The notes under the pieces are model-generated. The model was given only the letters and a program-made list of their open reading frames with translations. It ran no database searches and was not told the DNA's origin. 18,275 bases of DNA from CAZXBB01 sp964638815. GTDB taxonomy: Bacteria; Planctomycetota; Phycisphaerae; Phycisphaerales; SM1A02. Positions 1 through 7,580 of the stretch are shown here, in pieces. Numbering within the stretch: the first letter of the stretch is position 1; each line of letters begins with the position of its first letter. Where the stretch lies: contig CAZXBB010000039.1 of the NCBI GenBank assembly GCA_964638815.1, positions 1-18,275 on the forward strand. The letters run 5' to 3'. The translations under genes and the position numbers were made by a program.

Positions 1-1
1 C

Positions 2-1456
2 CCGATCGTCGCCATCGCGGCGGCGTGCCTGATCGCGCTGCCGGCGCCCGGCGCCGTTCCCGCCGACGCGGCGATCACCGGCACCTCGATCTCGCTTCCC
101 TCGCGGGACCAGCTCGTGCGGGTCCTGACGCTGCGCGATCACAACACGCGCGTCGTCGTGCTCGGCACGATGCTGCTCGGCATGGCCGCCGGCGTGGTGG
201 GGACCTACATGCTGCTGCGCAAGCGAGCGCTCATCGGCGACGCTCTGAGTCATGCCACGCTTCCCGGCATCTGCATCGCGTTCGTCGCGATGGTCGCGCT
301 CGGCGGAACGGGCAAGTGGCTGCCCGGCCTGCTGCTCGGCGCGTGGGTGTTCGGGCTCATCGGCGTCGGCGCGATCCTGCTGATCAGGAGCCTCACGCGC
401 ATCCGAGAGGACGCCGCGCTCGGCATCGTGCTCAGCGTCTCCTTCGGCTTCGGGGTCGCGCTGCTCGGCATCATCCAGAAGATGCCGACCGGCGGGCAGG
501 CGGGGCTCGAGTCGTTCATCTACGGCAAGGCCGCTTCGATGCTCACGTCCGATGCCCTGCTGATCGGCGCGACGGCGCTCGTGGTGCTCGGCGTGTGCAT
601 CGTGCTCTACAAGGAATTCCTGATCCTCTCGTTCGACGGTGAGTTCGCCGGCGCACAGGGGTGGCCGACCGTCGCGCTCGACATCGTGATGATGGTGCTC
701 GTCACGGGCGTCACCGTCATCGGGCTCCAGGCGGTCGGGCTCATCCTGATCATCGCGCTGCTGATCATCCCGGCGGCGGCCGCGCGGTTCTGGACGGATC
801 GACTTCGCACCATGCTCATCGTCGCCGGCGCGATCGGGGCGGCGAGCGGGCTGTTCGGGGCCGGGCTCAGCGCGCTGGTGCCGCGTCTGCCCGCCGGGGC
901 GATCATCGTGGTCGTCGCCGCGGCGCTCTTCCTCGTGAGCCTCTTCTGCGGGACCCGGCGGGGGACGCTCGTGCTCCTGGCCCGCCACCTCGGGCTCACG
1001 CGCACTGTGGCCGACCACCACCTCCTCCGGGCCATGTACGAGTGGCTCGAGACGCGCGGCGCGCTCGCCGATCCGGCGTCGGCCCCCGCGCCGCGCGCGG
1101 CGCTGCTCGCTGCGCGGTCGTGGACACCGATCCGGCTCGCGCGCACGCTGCGTCGCGCGCGGCGGCGCGCCTGGATCGAGCCCGCCGCCGACCGGAGCTG
1201 GACTCTCACGGAGGAGGGCCTCGCCGAAGCGGCGCGCGTCGTCGGCAACCACCGGCTGTGGGAGATCTACCTCATCACGCACGCCGACATCGCGCCGAGC
1301 CACGTCGATCGCGACGCCGACCAGATCGAGCACGTGCTCGGGCCGCGGATGGTCGCGCGACTCGAGCAGCTCCTCGCCGACCGGCGCGGTGCGGAGGCGG
1401 TGCCGCCGAGCCCGCACGTGCTCGTCGGACCGGGGACGGAGGACGCGGGCTCATGA
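2..1456 (+). CDS. Metal ABC transporter permease (ABC-3 family) fused to a DtxR-like domain, 5'-truncated
   Basis: Membrane subunit of a manganese/zinc/iron importer. The frame is open from the window edge with no stop. Residues encoded before the internal GTG at 116 look like a membrane segment plus a conserved lead-in, so the gene starts upstream and is partial here. Numbering from the GTG at 116: about eight hydrophobic segments run to residue 278, with the ABC-3 hallmarks GDALSHATLPG (41-51) and LYKEFLILSFD (164-174). Residues 300-425 resemble DtxR/MntR: a diverged winged helix, then NHRLWE (378-383) and IEH (404-406), which align with the metal-binding helices. Ligand positions read His379, Glu383, Asp398, Asp402, Glu405 and His406; DtxR has His at the third and Cys at the fourth. 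The next gene overlaps by 4 bp, so the two permeases are translationally coupled and may form a heterodimer. The ATPase and solute-binding genes are expected upstream. The family call is firm; the metal is not determinable. Confidence 0.9.
   Translation, partial: PIVAIAAACLIALPAPGAVPADAAITGTSISLPSRDQLVRVLTLRDHNTRVVVLGTMLLGMAAGVVGTYMLLRKRALIGDALSHATLPGICIAFVAMVALGGTGKWLPGLLLGAWVFGLIGVGAILLIRSLTRIREDAALGIVLSVSFGFGVALLGIIQKMPTGGQAGLESFIYGKAASMLTSDALLIGATALVVLGVCIVLYKEFLILSFDGEFAGAQGWPTVALDIVMMVLVTGVTVIGLQAVGLILIIALLIIPAAAARFWTDRLRTMLIVAGAIGAASGLFGAGLSALVPRLPAGAIIVVVAAALFLVSLFCGTRRGTLVLLARHLGLTRTVADHHLLRAMYEWLETRGALADPASAPAPRAALLAARSWTPIRLARTLRRARRRAWIEPAADRSWTLTEEGLAEAARVVGNHRLWEIYLITHADIAPSHVDRDADQIEHVLGPRMVARLEQLLADRRGAEAVPPSPHVLVGPGTEDAGS
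1438..1443 (+). promoter_or_regulatory. Ribosome binding site of the second permease
   Basis: GGAGGA lies inside the end of the upstream permease gene, 9 nt before the ATG at 1453. It fixes the start of the second permease and supports translation from the 4-bp overlap. Confidence 0.7.
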
Positions 1457-2820
1457 CCGGGTGGACGGACATGGACCTCTGGATCCTCGTCATCGGCGTC
1501 CTCGCGGCCGTCGCCTGCGGGCTGCTCGGCAACTTCATGGTGCTGCGGCGAATGAGCATGATGGGCGACGCGATCAGCCACGCCGTGCTGCCCGGCCTCG
1601 CCGGCGCGTTCCTGCTGACGGTCTTCGTGCAGACGCAGGTGCAGGAGGCGACCGGCGTGCCCGCGTGGATCACGGCCCTCGTCGACGTCAACGCGCGGTC
1701 GGGGCCGGTGATGTTCATCGGCGCCGCGCTCGTGGGCGTGCTGACCGCGTACTTCACGCAGCTCCTCCACCGGCACGGCGGCGTTGACGAGAGCGCGGCG
1801 ATGGGCGTCGTGTTCACGACACTCTTCGCGATCGGCCTCATCCTGATCGTGCGCGCCGCGGACGACGTCGACCTCGATCCGGGCTGCGTGCTGTACGGGG
1901 CGCTCGAGTACGCGCCGCTCGACCGTGTCATGGTCCTGGGCGTCCCGATCCCGCGCGCCGCCGTCGTGCTCGGCATCGTGACGGTCGTGAACGCCGCCTT
2001 CGTGGTCGTCCTCTACAAGGAGCTGAAGATCACCTCGTTCGACCCGACGCTCGCGACGACGCTGGGAATCAACTCGAACGTCGTGCACTACCTCCTCATG
2101 ACGCTCGTCGCGGTGACGTCCGTGGCCGCGTTCGAGGCCGTCGGGAGCATCCTCGTCGTGGCGATGCTCATCGTGCCCGGGGCGACGGCGCACCTGCTCA
2201 CTGACCGGCTGCCGTCGATGCTCGTCGTGAGCGTCCTGGTCGCCGCGGTCGGAGCGTTACTCGGCGTGGCCGCCACGGGGCCGCTCCTCGGGATCGACAC
2301 GAACACCGCCGGGGCGATCAGCGTCGCCTCGGGGCTGCTGTTCCTCGCCGCGCTGCTCTTCGCCCCCCGGCACGGCGTGCTGAGCCGCCTCGCCGACCGC
2401 GCGGCGATCAGCCTCTCGATCCTGCGCGAGGACGTGCTCGGGCTGCTGTACCGCCTCGAGGAGCATCGAATCGACGACACCGCCCCGCGCTTCATCGCGC
2501 GGCTGCGCGAGGCGCTTCCCGCCGGACCCGTGTCGTCACGTCTCGCGCTCGTCACGCTCGCGCGCCGCGGGCTGATTCGCAGCACGCCGGAGGGCTATCG
2601 CATGACCGACGCCGGACGCGCGCGGGCGCGCGATCTCGTGCGCTCCCACCGGCTCTGGGAGTCGTACCTCGTCAAGCACCTCGCGCTCCCGGCCGATCAC
2701 GTGCACGACACGGCGATGCGGCTGGAGCACATCACGGGTGACGCGATGCGCGAGTGGCTCGCGGCGCAGGCGGATCATCCGGACGTGGATCCGCATGGGC
2801 GGGAGATCCCGGGCGGATGA
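1453..2820 (+). CDS. Second metal ABC transporter permease fused to a DtxR-like domain
   Basis: 455 residues. Partner permease of the same importer. The start is ATG 1453, overlapping the upstream stop and preceded by GGAGGA at 9 nt. Residues 8-305 form the ABC-3 membrane part, with GDAISHAVLPG (38-48) and LYKELKITSFD (187-197). Residues 318-455 are a DtxR/MntR-like module: a winged helix (about 325-385), then RSHRLWE (397-403) and DHVHDTAMRLEH (415-426), ending in HPDVDPHGREIP, which closely matches the end of the DtxR dimerisation domain. Ligand positions are His399, Glu403, His418, Met422, Glu425 and His426. Met422 takes the place of Cys102 of DtxR (Glu99 of MntR). Longer external loops than usual occur at about 60-82 and 135-165. 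The domain may be a cytoplasmic metal sensor tethered to the channel, or a membrane-bound DNA binder; the sequence does not decide. Confidence 0.92.
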   Translation: MTGWTDMDLWILVIGVLAAVACGLLGNFMVLRRMSMMGDAISHAVLPGLAGAFLLTVFVQTQVQEATGVPAWITALVDVNARSGPVMFIGAALVGVLTAYFTQLLHRHGGVDESAAMGVVFTTLFAIGLILIVRAADDVDLDPGCVLYGALEYAPLDRVMVLGVPIPRAAVVLGIVTVVNAAFVVVLYKELKITSFDPTLATTLGINSNVVHYLLMTLVAVTSVAAFEAVGSILVVAMLIVPGATAHLLTDRLPSMLVVSVLVAAVGALLGVAATGPLLGIDTNTAGAISVASGLLFLAALLFAPRHGVLSRLADRAAISLSILREDVLGLLYRLEEHRIDDTAPRFIARLREALPAGPVSSRLALVTLARRGLIRSTPEGYRMTDAGRARARDLVRSHRLWESYLVKHLALPADHVHDTAMRLEHITGDAMREWLAAQADHPDVDPHGREIPGG

Positions 2821-2884
2821 CCGCGCGTCTGCGTCCGGGCTTCGCACCGGGCGGGACGGCGCGCGCGGAGCGACCGTCAGACCG
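2821..2884. other. Convergent intergenic gap
   Basis: 64 bp between the 3' ends of the second permease (+) and the beta-helix protein (-). The arms CCGCGCG (2821-2827) and CGCGCGG (2862-2868) can pair, but the loop is long and no T-run follows, so no convincing intrinsic terminator is seen. Confidence 0.5.
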
Positions 2885-5089
2885 TCACGAGGTCCAGTTC
2901 GCCAGGACCGCGAGCACGTCGGCGAAACCCACGTCCCCGCTGCGATCGACGTCGCCCGGGCAGCAGTCGTCCACGCAGACGCCCCACGCGGAGAGGATCG
3001 CCAGGACGTCGGAGAAGCCGACGTCGCCCGAGCCGTCGATGTCCGCGGGGCGCAGCGGGTCGCGGAAGATTCCATCCGTCTCGAACGCACCCTGATCGAC
3101 GATCACTTCGCCGCCGCCGCAGCCCGTCTTCGGCGTCGCGGCGTGGTCCGCGAACCGCGGCGCCCCGTCGCGGTCCACGGGGATGAGCTCGGTCGCGTCC
3201 CCGTCGGCGTCGAGATCCACGGCGTCCACCGGCACGAGCCAGTTGTGCCCCGCGTCGATCGCCGGCGAGCCGGGCAGGAGGCGGTAGTCGTCGCCCGCCG
3301 CGTCGGCGAACAGCGGATCGCCCTGCCCGTTGTGATCCCCGTCGCCGGCCCAGCCTCCCTCGACGAGGCTGTATGTCACGAACGTCGCGGAGAACTCGTC
3401 CTCGACGATCTGGTCCGGCGTGTTGCCCCACACGATCGTGTTCACGACACGCGGCTCGCTGGAGAAGCTCTCGAGGCCGCCGCCGCCGGCGTCCGCGTCG
3501 TTGCCGGCGAACGTGCAGTTCGTGATGACGGGGGAGCTGACGAAGTTGTTGTACATCCCCCCGCCCACGGAGAACGGCGTGCCCGTCGCGTGGTTGCGCG
3601 CGAACACGCAGTTCGTGATCTCCGGCGAGCTGCGAAAGTTGTAGAGCCCGCCGCCGACCTCGGAGCTGTTGTCGATGAACGTGCAGTTCGCGACGGTGCC
3701 GTCGTCGTCAGCTTCCATGTACAGGCCACCGCCGCCGATGAACGATCCCGTGAAGGCGGTGTTCGAGATGAACGTCGAGCCCGTGAGGACGGTCGTGCTG
3801 AAGTAGCTGCTCATCCCGCCGCCGGTCACCTGGTCGCCGCCCGCGCAGGCGTTGTTGACGAAGTGACAGTCGGCGACGATGGGAGTGCTCGAGTCGTTCG
3901 AGAGCCCGCCGCCGTCGTCGAGGCTCACGTTGTCGATGAAGACGCACGAGGCTGTGGTCGCGCACGACCCGTTGCCGCTGTAGAGGCCGCCGCCGCGCTT
4001 GCCGGTGTTGGCCGTGAACGTGCAGCCGACGAAGACCGGGCACCCCCCCTGGTTCCAGACGCCCCCGCCACCCTCGCCGGCCGTCGCGACGTTGCCGGTG
4101 AAATCGCACTTGACGACCTCGGTCGCGCTGTCGTGGTTGTAGAGGCCGCCGCCCGTTCCCGCCGTGTTGTTCGAGAACGTGCATCCCGTGAGGGTCGCGG
4201 CGCTGTTCTCGTTCGTGTACATCCCGCCGCCCAGTCCGGCCGAGTTGCCGTCAAAGACGCAGTCCGTGAGCGTGGCGAAGACGCTTCCCCGGTTGTACGC
4301 CCCGCCGCCGTTGCCGGCGGTGACGTTGTGCTCGAACCGGCATCCCGTCACGCGCGTCACGGCGTGGAAGTGAATGTACAGACCGGCGCCGAGATCTCCG
4401 GATCCGTTGTTGCGGAACGTGCAGTTCATCAGCGTCGAGTTGCCGTGGTCATTGAGCGCGCCGTGGTTGTCCGCCCAGTTGTCCTCGAACGTGCAGTCGA
4501 CGAACGACGGCGACGCGAAGTAGACGTTGACGCCGCTGCCCTGGTCCTTGCTCTCGGGGCTCGCGCCGAAGTGCGGACCGTCCGCGTGGCCGCCGCGCAC
4601 CGTGACGCCGTCGAGCACGGCGGTGTCTGCGAGGTCGAGCGCGAAGACGACGTGATACGCGTTGTCCGTCCGGTTGGTGAATTCCGGCTCGTCGTCGCCG
4701 GCGAGGTCGCCGTCCAGCACGGTCGGGAACGCGGCGACGTCGCGCACGTCCGGATCGCCGCCCGCGTCCGGCCCGCGGTAGCCGCCGCGCAGCGCGACGT
4801 CGTCGATCAGCGCGAACGTCGACTCGCGGTCGCCGGCCGCCTGCGCGGCGCCGCGGTCCGGCACGTACACGCCCTGCGCGACGCGAATCTCCATCACGTC
4901 GCTGCCGGGCGTGCGGGCCTGCGCGAGCGCGTCCTGGAGATATCGGAACGCAGTGACCCAGGACGCGCCGTCACCACCCGGCGCCGCGTCGTCATCGACG
5001 TAACGGATATGGGACCCGCCCCCCGCGAAGACGGGAGCGGCGAACACGCCGAGGGCGATCACGGTCTGGGTAAGCGGGCGGATGGGCAT
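2885..5089 (-). CDS. Secreted Pmp-like parallel beta-helix repeat protein with dockerin-like tail
   Basis: 734 residues. A signal peptide occupies residues 1-22 (hydrophobic core, then VFAGGG). Residues 26-165 resemble the lead-in of planctomycete right-handed beta-helix proteins (YVDDDAAPGGDGASW; ALRGGYRG). Residues 195-560 hold about 13 imperfect repeats of roughly 24 residues of the type xxNCTFxxNxAxxGGGLYN, one rung of a parallel beta-helix each, as in polymorphic outer-membrane (Pmp) proteins. Residues 588-672 match the usual closing segment (DPLFADAAGDDYRL, GSPAIDAG, DQGAFE). Residues 681-734 are a dockerin-like pair of EF-hand loops (DIDGSGDVGFSD and DVDRSGDVGFAD) joined by a Cys-containing linker. 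No Shine-Dalgarno is evident before ATG 5089. It is probably an extracellular or surface protein; no catalytic site is recognised. The repeats also make the DNA repetitive, so copy number could vary between strains. Confidence 0.9.
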   Translation of the reverse strand: MPIRPLTQTVIALGVFAAPVFAGGGSHIRYVDDDAAPGGDGASWVTAFRYLQDALAQARTPGSDVMEIRVAQGVYVPDRGAAQAAGDRESTFALIDDVALRGGYRGPDAGGDPDVRDVAAFPTVLDGDLAGDDEPEFTNRTDNAYHVVFALDLADTAVLDGVTVRGGHADGPHFGASPESKDQGSGVNVYFASPSFVDCTFEDNWADNHGALNDHGNSTLMNCTFRNNGSGDLGAGLYIHFHAVTRVTGCRFEHNVTAGNGGGAYNRGSVFATLTDCVFDGNSAGLGGGMYTNENSAATLTGCTFSNNTAGTGGGLYNHDSATEVVKCDFTGNVATAGEGGGGVWNQGGCPVFVGCTFTANTGKRGGGLYSGNGSCATTASCVFIDNVSLDDGGGLSNDSSTPIVADCHFVNNACAGGDQVTGGGMSSYFSTTVLTGSTFISNTAFTGSFIGGGGLYMEADDDGTVANCTFIDNSSEVGGGLYNFRSSPEITNCVFARNHATGTPFSVGGGMYNNFVSSPVITNCTFAGNDADAGGGGLESFSSEPRVVNTIVWGNTPDQIVEDEFSATFVTYSLVEGGWAGDGDHNGQGDPLFADAAGDDYRLLPGSPAIDAGHNWLVPVDAVDLDADGDATELIPVDRDGAPRFADHAATPKTGCGGGEVIVDQGAFETDGIFRDPLRPADIDGSGDVGFSDVLAILSAWGVCVDDCCPGDVDRSGDVGFADVLAVLANWTS

Positions 5090-5206
5090 GGCGGCAGTCG
5101 GGAGGGGGGACGGGAGCCCTCAACTGTTACCCGGCCGGGGGCCGGGGGCAAGCGGAAACACGCCGGACGATGCGCTTTGACGCGCCGGGTCGGTGCGGAA
5201 CCGACG
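5090..5206. other. Intergenic gap upstream of the beta-helix gene
   Basis: 117 bp between the pentein-lipoprotein stop and the beta-helix start, both on -. It contains the small hairpin listed separately and a G-rich stretch around 5131-5150. No recognisable promoter elements were found. Confidence 0.4.
5189..5205 (-). terminator. Small hairpin just after the pentein-lipoprotein stop (weak terminator candidate)
   Basis: The arms gtcggt (5189-5194) and accgac (5200-5205) form a perfect 6-bp stem with a 5-nt loop, one base beyond the TAG stop at 5207-5209. No T-run follows on the minus strand, so it is at most a weak or Rho-assisted terminator or an mRNA 3'-end stabiliser. Confidence 0.25.
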
Positions 5207-7342
5207 CTATCGCGCCGGATACACCGAGATTGCACAGTGCACCGCTCCCGACCGGCGCTGGGTCTCCGCGCAGAGGATCGGGATCACCTCGACGTCCGGC
5301 CCCAGGTGTGCGGCGAACGCCTCGGCCGCCTTCCGGTCCAGCGGCGCATACAGCCCACCGTACGCGGGCATCAGGTACCGCGACCGGTCGTGAACGCCGT
5401 TGACGTAGGTGATCCCGCGGCTCGCGGCCGGCAGGCTCGGCACGGCCAGCACCTTCCACCCATGCTCGCGCAGCGTGTCGTGCAGCGCCCGGCGGCGTTG
5501 GTCGATTCGGCGCAGCGCTTCGACGTAATCGCGCGAGGGTCCCGGCGGCGGCAACCGGGCGTCCGTCGCGTCGGTGGTCATCAGGACATCGATCGCGAGC
5601 ACGAGACACTGGAGGTTGCCGACGGGCGAGTCCGCGGCGTTCGTGCTCAGGACGATCGCCAGCGACGAGGGAAAGCCGCGGTCCGCGGCCCGGTGCGGCC
5701 CGATCGCATTGCCGAGCACCTGCGCGAGCGCGGCGTCGCGGCCCGCCGCGTGGTGGGCATCAGCGGCGTCCGCGTCCTCCGGCGAAATGGCGTTGCTCGC
5801 GCGCAGCGCCGGAAGCGCGCACGCGATGATCTCGCGCGCCGCGGCGACGGGGTCGTTCACGAACACCGCGAGGTCGTCGCCGATCGCGCGGACCGAGACG
5901 TCGTAGTCGAGGTGAAACGACACGGACGGCAGGACGACGCACCGGTCCACCGCGAACTCGGCACGAAACGCGCTCTCCACCTGCTCGCGGGTCAGCCCGA
6001 GCGCCGTGTTGCGCCAGACGTCGGCTTCGCCGATCAGCAGGAGACGCTCCCCGGTCCGGGGATCGCGGACCGCAATGAGGTTCCCGCCCTGGAAGAGCAA
6101 CGGCGACCGCACGATCACCTGCCCCGCGGCGGCGAGCCCCTCGGCCAGCGACGATTCGCCCGGCACGTAGAGCGAACCGTCGTCGCGCCGCGACGCGTAG
6201 CGCGGCACGATGGTCGCCCAGCGCCCGTCGGGCGCGACCCCGGCCTTGCCGTTGTCCTGCGCCCATTGCGCAACGGCGAGCGGCTCCTCGATCAGCCTGA
6301 GCCGCCCCGCCTCACCCAGCGGCCACGCCCCCGCGAGCGGGACCAGGTCCTCGACGAAGCGCGTCTCCACGCTCGCGAGGAACTTCGCGTCCGGCAGCCG
6401 CGCGAGGAGCTGCCGGAGCACGTCGAGGCTTCCGCCCTCACCGGGCGTGAGCCAGTAGTCGCCGCGCGTGAGCTGCACCCGCACGAGTCCGATCGCATGC
6501 TCGCCGCTCTCGGTCGCGACCTCGAAACCGGCCAGCGTCGGCGCGAAGCGGAAACGGGCGCGGGCCAGCTCGTCGGCGAGCGACGCGGCCGTTTCGCCGC
6601 GCCGGATCCGCTCCAGGAGCGCATCCACCAGGTCGGGGGGGTCGGGGGGGGCGAGAGGGCCCGCGCCCGGGCCCGCGCTGGGGCCCTCACCCGCGCCCGC
6701 ACCCTCGAGCACGAAATGGCCGAGCAGGTCCACGGGGAGCCCCGCCTCGCGCAACCAGGCGACGAGCGCGGCGGCCTCGCGGCCTTCCGTCCCGTCGGCG
6801 TGCTCGAGCACCTGCGCGAGCGTGGGCAGGAGCCCGTCGCGGGCCAGACGACGCGCGACGATGTCCGCGGCGACGCCCGACGCGATCCACGTCTCGTCGG
6901 GCCGGTAGCCCCGCCGCGGCGGTCGCCCTTCCTCCTGCTCGCGTCGCAGCGCCACGACATGCGCGGAGCGCTCCGCCGCGACGACGGGGATCATCGTCTC
7001 GCCGCGCGCCGCGTCCCGCGGCGGCGGCATCGGCGCCGGAAATCCGCCGCCCTCGCCGTCGTCGTACACCTGGTAGAAGCTGGACTGGAAAGAGTCGCGA
7101 ATGATGCGATCCGCCATGCGCCGCAGGAACGCGTCGGGCAGGGCGTAGTCGTCGAGCCGATGAGCGCCGACGGGCTGACTGCGGATGTTGGCGAGCACCT
7201 CGTCGACAACGGTGGGCGGCGGTGGCGCGCTCGTCCGCGCCCCCGGGGGGACAGGCGCGGTGGCGGGCGGCGCGGGAGCTTCGCCTCCGCAACCGGCGAG
7301 ATCTGCGAGGCAGACGACGAGAATGGCCACAACACGTGACAT
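5207..7342 (-). CDS. Lipoprotein with C-terminal pentein (agmatine-deiminase-like) domain
   Basis: 711 residues from ATG 7342. This start was chosen over an in-frame one at 7477 because it gives a classic lipoprotein signal, MSRVVAILVVCLADLAGC, with lipobox LAGC and Cys18; AGGA lies 9 nt upstream. A Pro-rich linker (about 20-45) leads to an unrecognised helical region (46-350), interrupted by a Gly/Ala/Pro linker (214-237). From about 355 the order of motifs matches guanidine-modifying pentein enzymes: WAQDNG (360-365, Asp363), FQGGN (417-421), FHLD (476-479, His477 and Asp479), and a C-terminal GAVHCAIS with candidate nucleophile Cys703. Agmatine deiminases show RDxGP, EGGN, GHVD and GGIHC in that order. 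Gln418 replaces the usual Glu, and the His-to-Cys interval is long (226 residues), implying an insertion near 500-630. It is probably exported and lipid-anchored. Substrate unknown: deiminase, dihydrolase or amidinotransferase chemistry is possible, or catalysis may be lost. Confidence 0.72.
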   Translation of the reverse strand: MSRVVAILVVCLADLAGCGGEAPAPPATAPVPPGARTSAPPPPTVVDEVLANIRSQPVGAHRLDDYALPDAFLRRMADRIIRDSFQSSFYQVYDDGEGGGFPAPMPPPRDAARGETMIPVVAAERSAHVVALRREQEEGRPPRRGYRPDETWIASGVAADIVARRLARDGLLPTLAQVLEHADGTEGREAAALVAWLREAGLPVDLLGHFVLEGAGAGEGPSAGPGAGPLAPPDPPDLVDALLERIRRGETAASLADELARARFRFAPTLAGFEVATESGEHAIGLVRVQLTRGDYWLTPGEGGSLDVLRQLLARLPDAKFLASVETRFVEDLVPLAGAWPLGEAGRLRLIEEPLAVAQWAQDNGKAGVAPDGRWATIVPRYASRRDDGSLYVPGESSLAEGLAAAGQVIVRSPLLFQGGNLIAVRDPRTGERLLLIGEADVWRNTALGLTREQVESAFRAEFAVDRCVVLPSVSFHLDYDVSVRAIGDDLAVFVNDPVAAAREIIACALPALRASNAISPEDADAADAHHAAGRDAALAQVLGNAIGPHRAADRGFPSSLAIVLSTNAADSPVGNLQCLVLAIDVLMTTDATDARLPPPGPSRDYVEALRRIDQRRRALHDTLREHGWKVLAVPSLPAASRGITYVNGVHDRSRYLMPAYGGLYAPLDRKAAEAFAAHLGPDVEVIPILCAETQRRSGAVHCAISVYPAR
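6635..6651. repeat. G7 and G8 homopolymer tracts inside the lipoprotein gene
   Basis: On + a G7 run (6635-6641) and a G8 run (6644-6651) are separated by TC; on the coding strand they are C8 and C7 and encode the Pro-rich part of the linker (PPDPPD). Arms gagggccc (6655-6662) and gggccctc (6681-6688) form an adjacent 8-bp inverted repeat. Such tracts are prone to slippage and to sequencing error. Confidence 0.8.
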
Positions 7343-7522
7343 GGCGCGTGATCCTATCGAGCAACCCTCCGTGAAGTCGGATCCGCCCGACCGTTCGGGC
7401 GGGCGGGCGGGTTGCGTCCTTACCGGTTTGCGCGTCGAGGCGTCGAGACGCATCGCACGCGCGCGATCAGCCGACATCGGATCTCCTCGACACGCTGCGG
7501 GCCGCGAACGGCCTGCGCGCAG
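7343..7522. other. Leader/promoter region of the pentein lipoprotein
   Basis: It contains a perfect 8-bp hairpin with a 4-nt loop (arms 7383-7390 and 7395-7402, ccgcccga / tcgggcgg) and a tandem 8-bp repeat gcgtcgag (7432-7447). AGGA for the downstream start is at 7352-7355 on -. No good -35/-10 pair was found. The hairpin has no T-run on either side and could be a leader structure or an operator. Confidence 0.4.
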
Positions 7523-7555
7523 AAAAAACCCCCGGACCGCTCGCGGCCGGGGGTT
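7523..7555 (-). terminator. Rho-independent terminator of the Cys-rich dockerin-tail gene
   Basis: The arms aacccccgg (7527-7535) and ccgggggtt (7547-7555) form a perfect 9-bp GC-rich stem, with extra inner pairs (7537-7539 with 7544-7546). On the minus strand the stem runs directly into six T (A-run 7523-7528 on +). It begins 25 nt past the TAA at 7581-7583. This is the clearest terminator in the window. Confidence 0.9.
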
Positions 7556-7580
7556 GGATCACACGCGTGTCGTTCGGTTG

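Noticed and set aside
2885..5089. Polymorphic toxin, adhesin autotransporter or pectate lyase call for the beta-helix protein
   Set aside because: No autotransporter barrel, toxin domain or lyase catalytic residues are visible; only repeats and the dockerin-like tail.
2738..7339. A 1533-codon open frame on + running across the beta-helix and pentein lipoprotein genes
   Set aside because: It is a shadow frame of GC-rich coding DNA: Arg/Ala/Val/Asp-rich, no domain, spanning two genes whose minus-strand frames have signal peptides and clear motifs.
7343..7477. N-terminal extension of the pentein lipoprotein to the in-frame start at 7477
   Set aside because: It would bury the lipoprotein signal 45 residues in; the ATG at 7342 gives a textbook lipobox.
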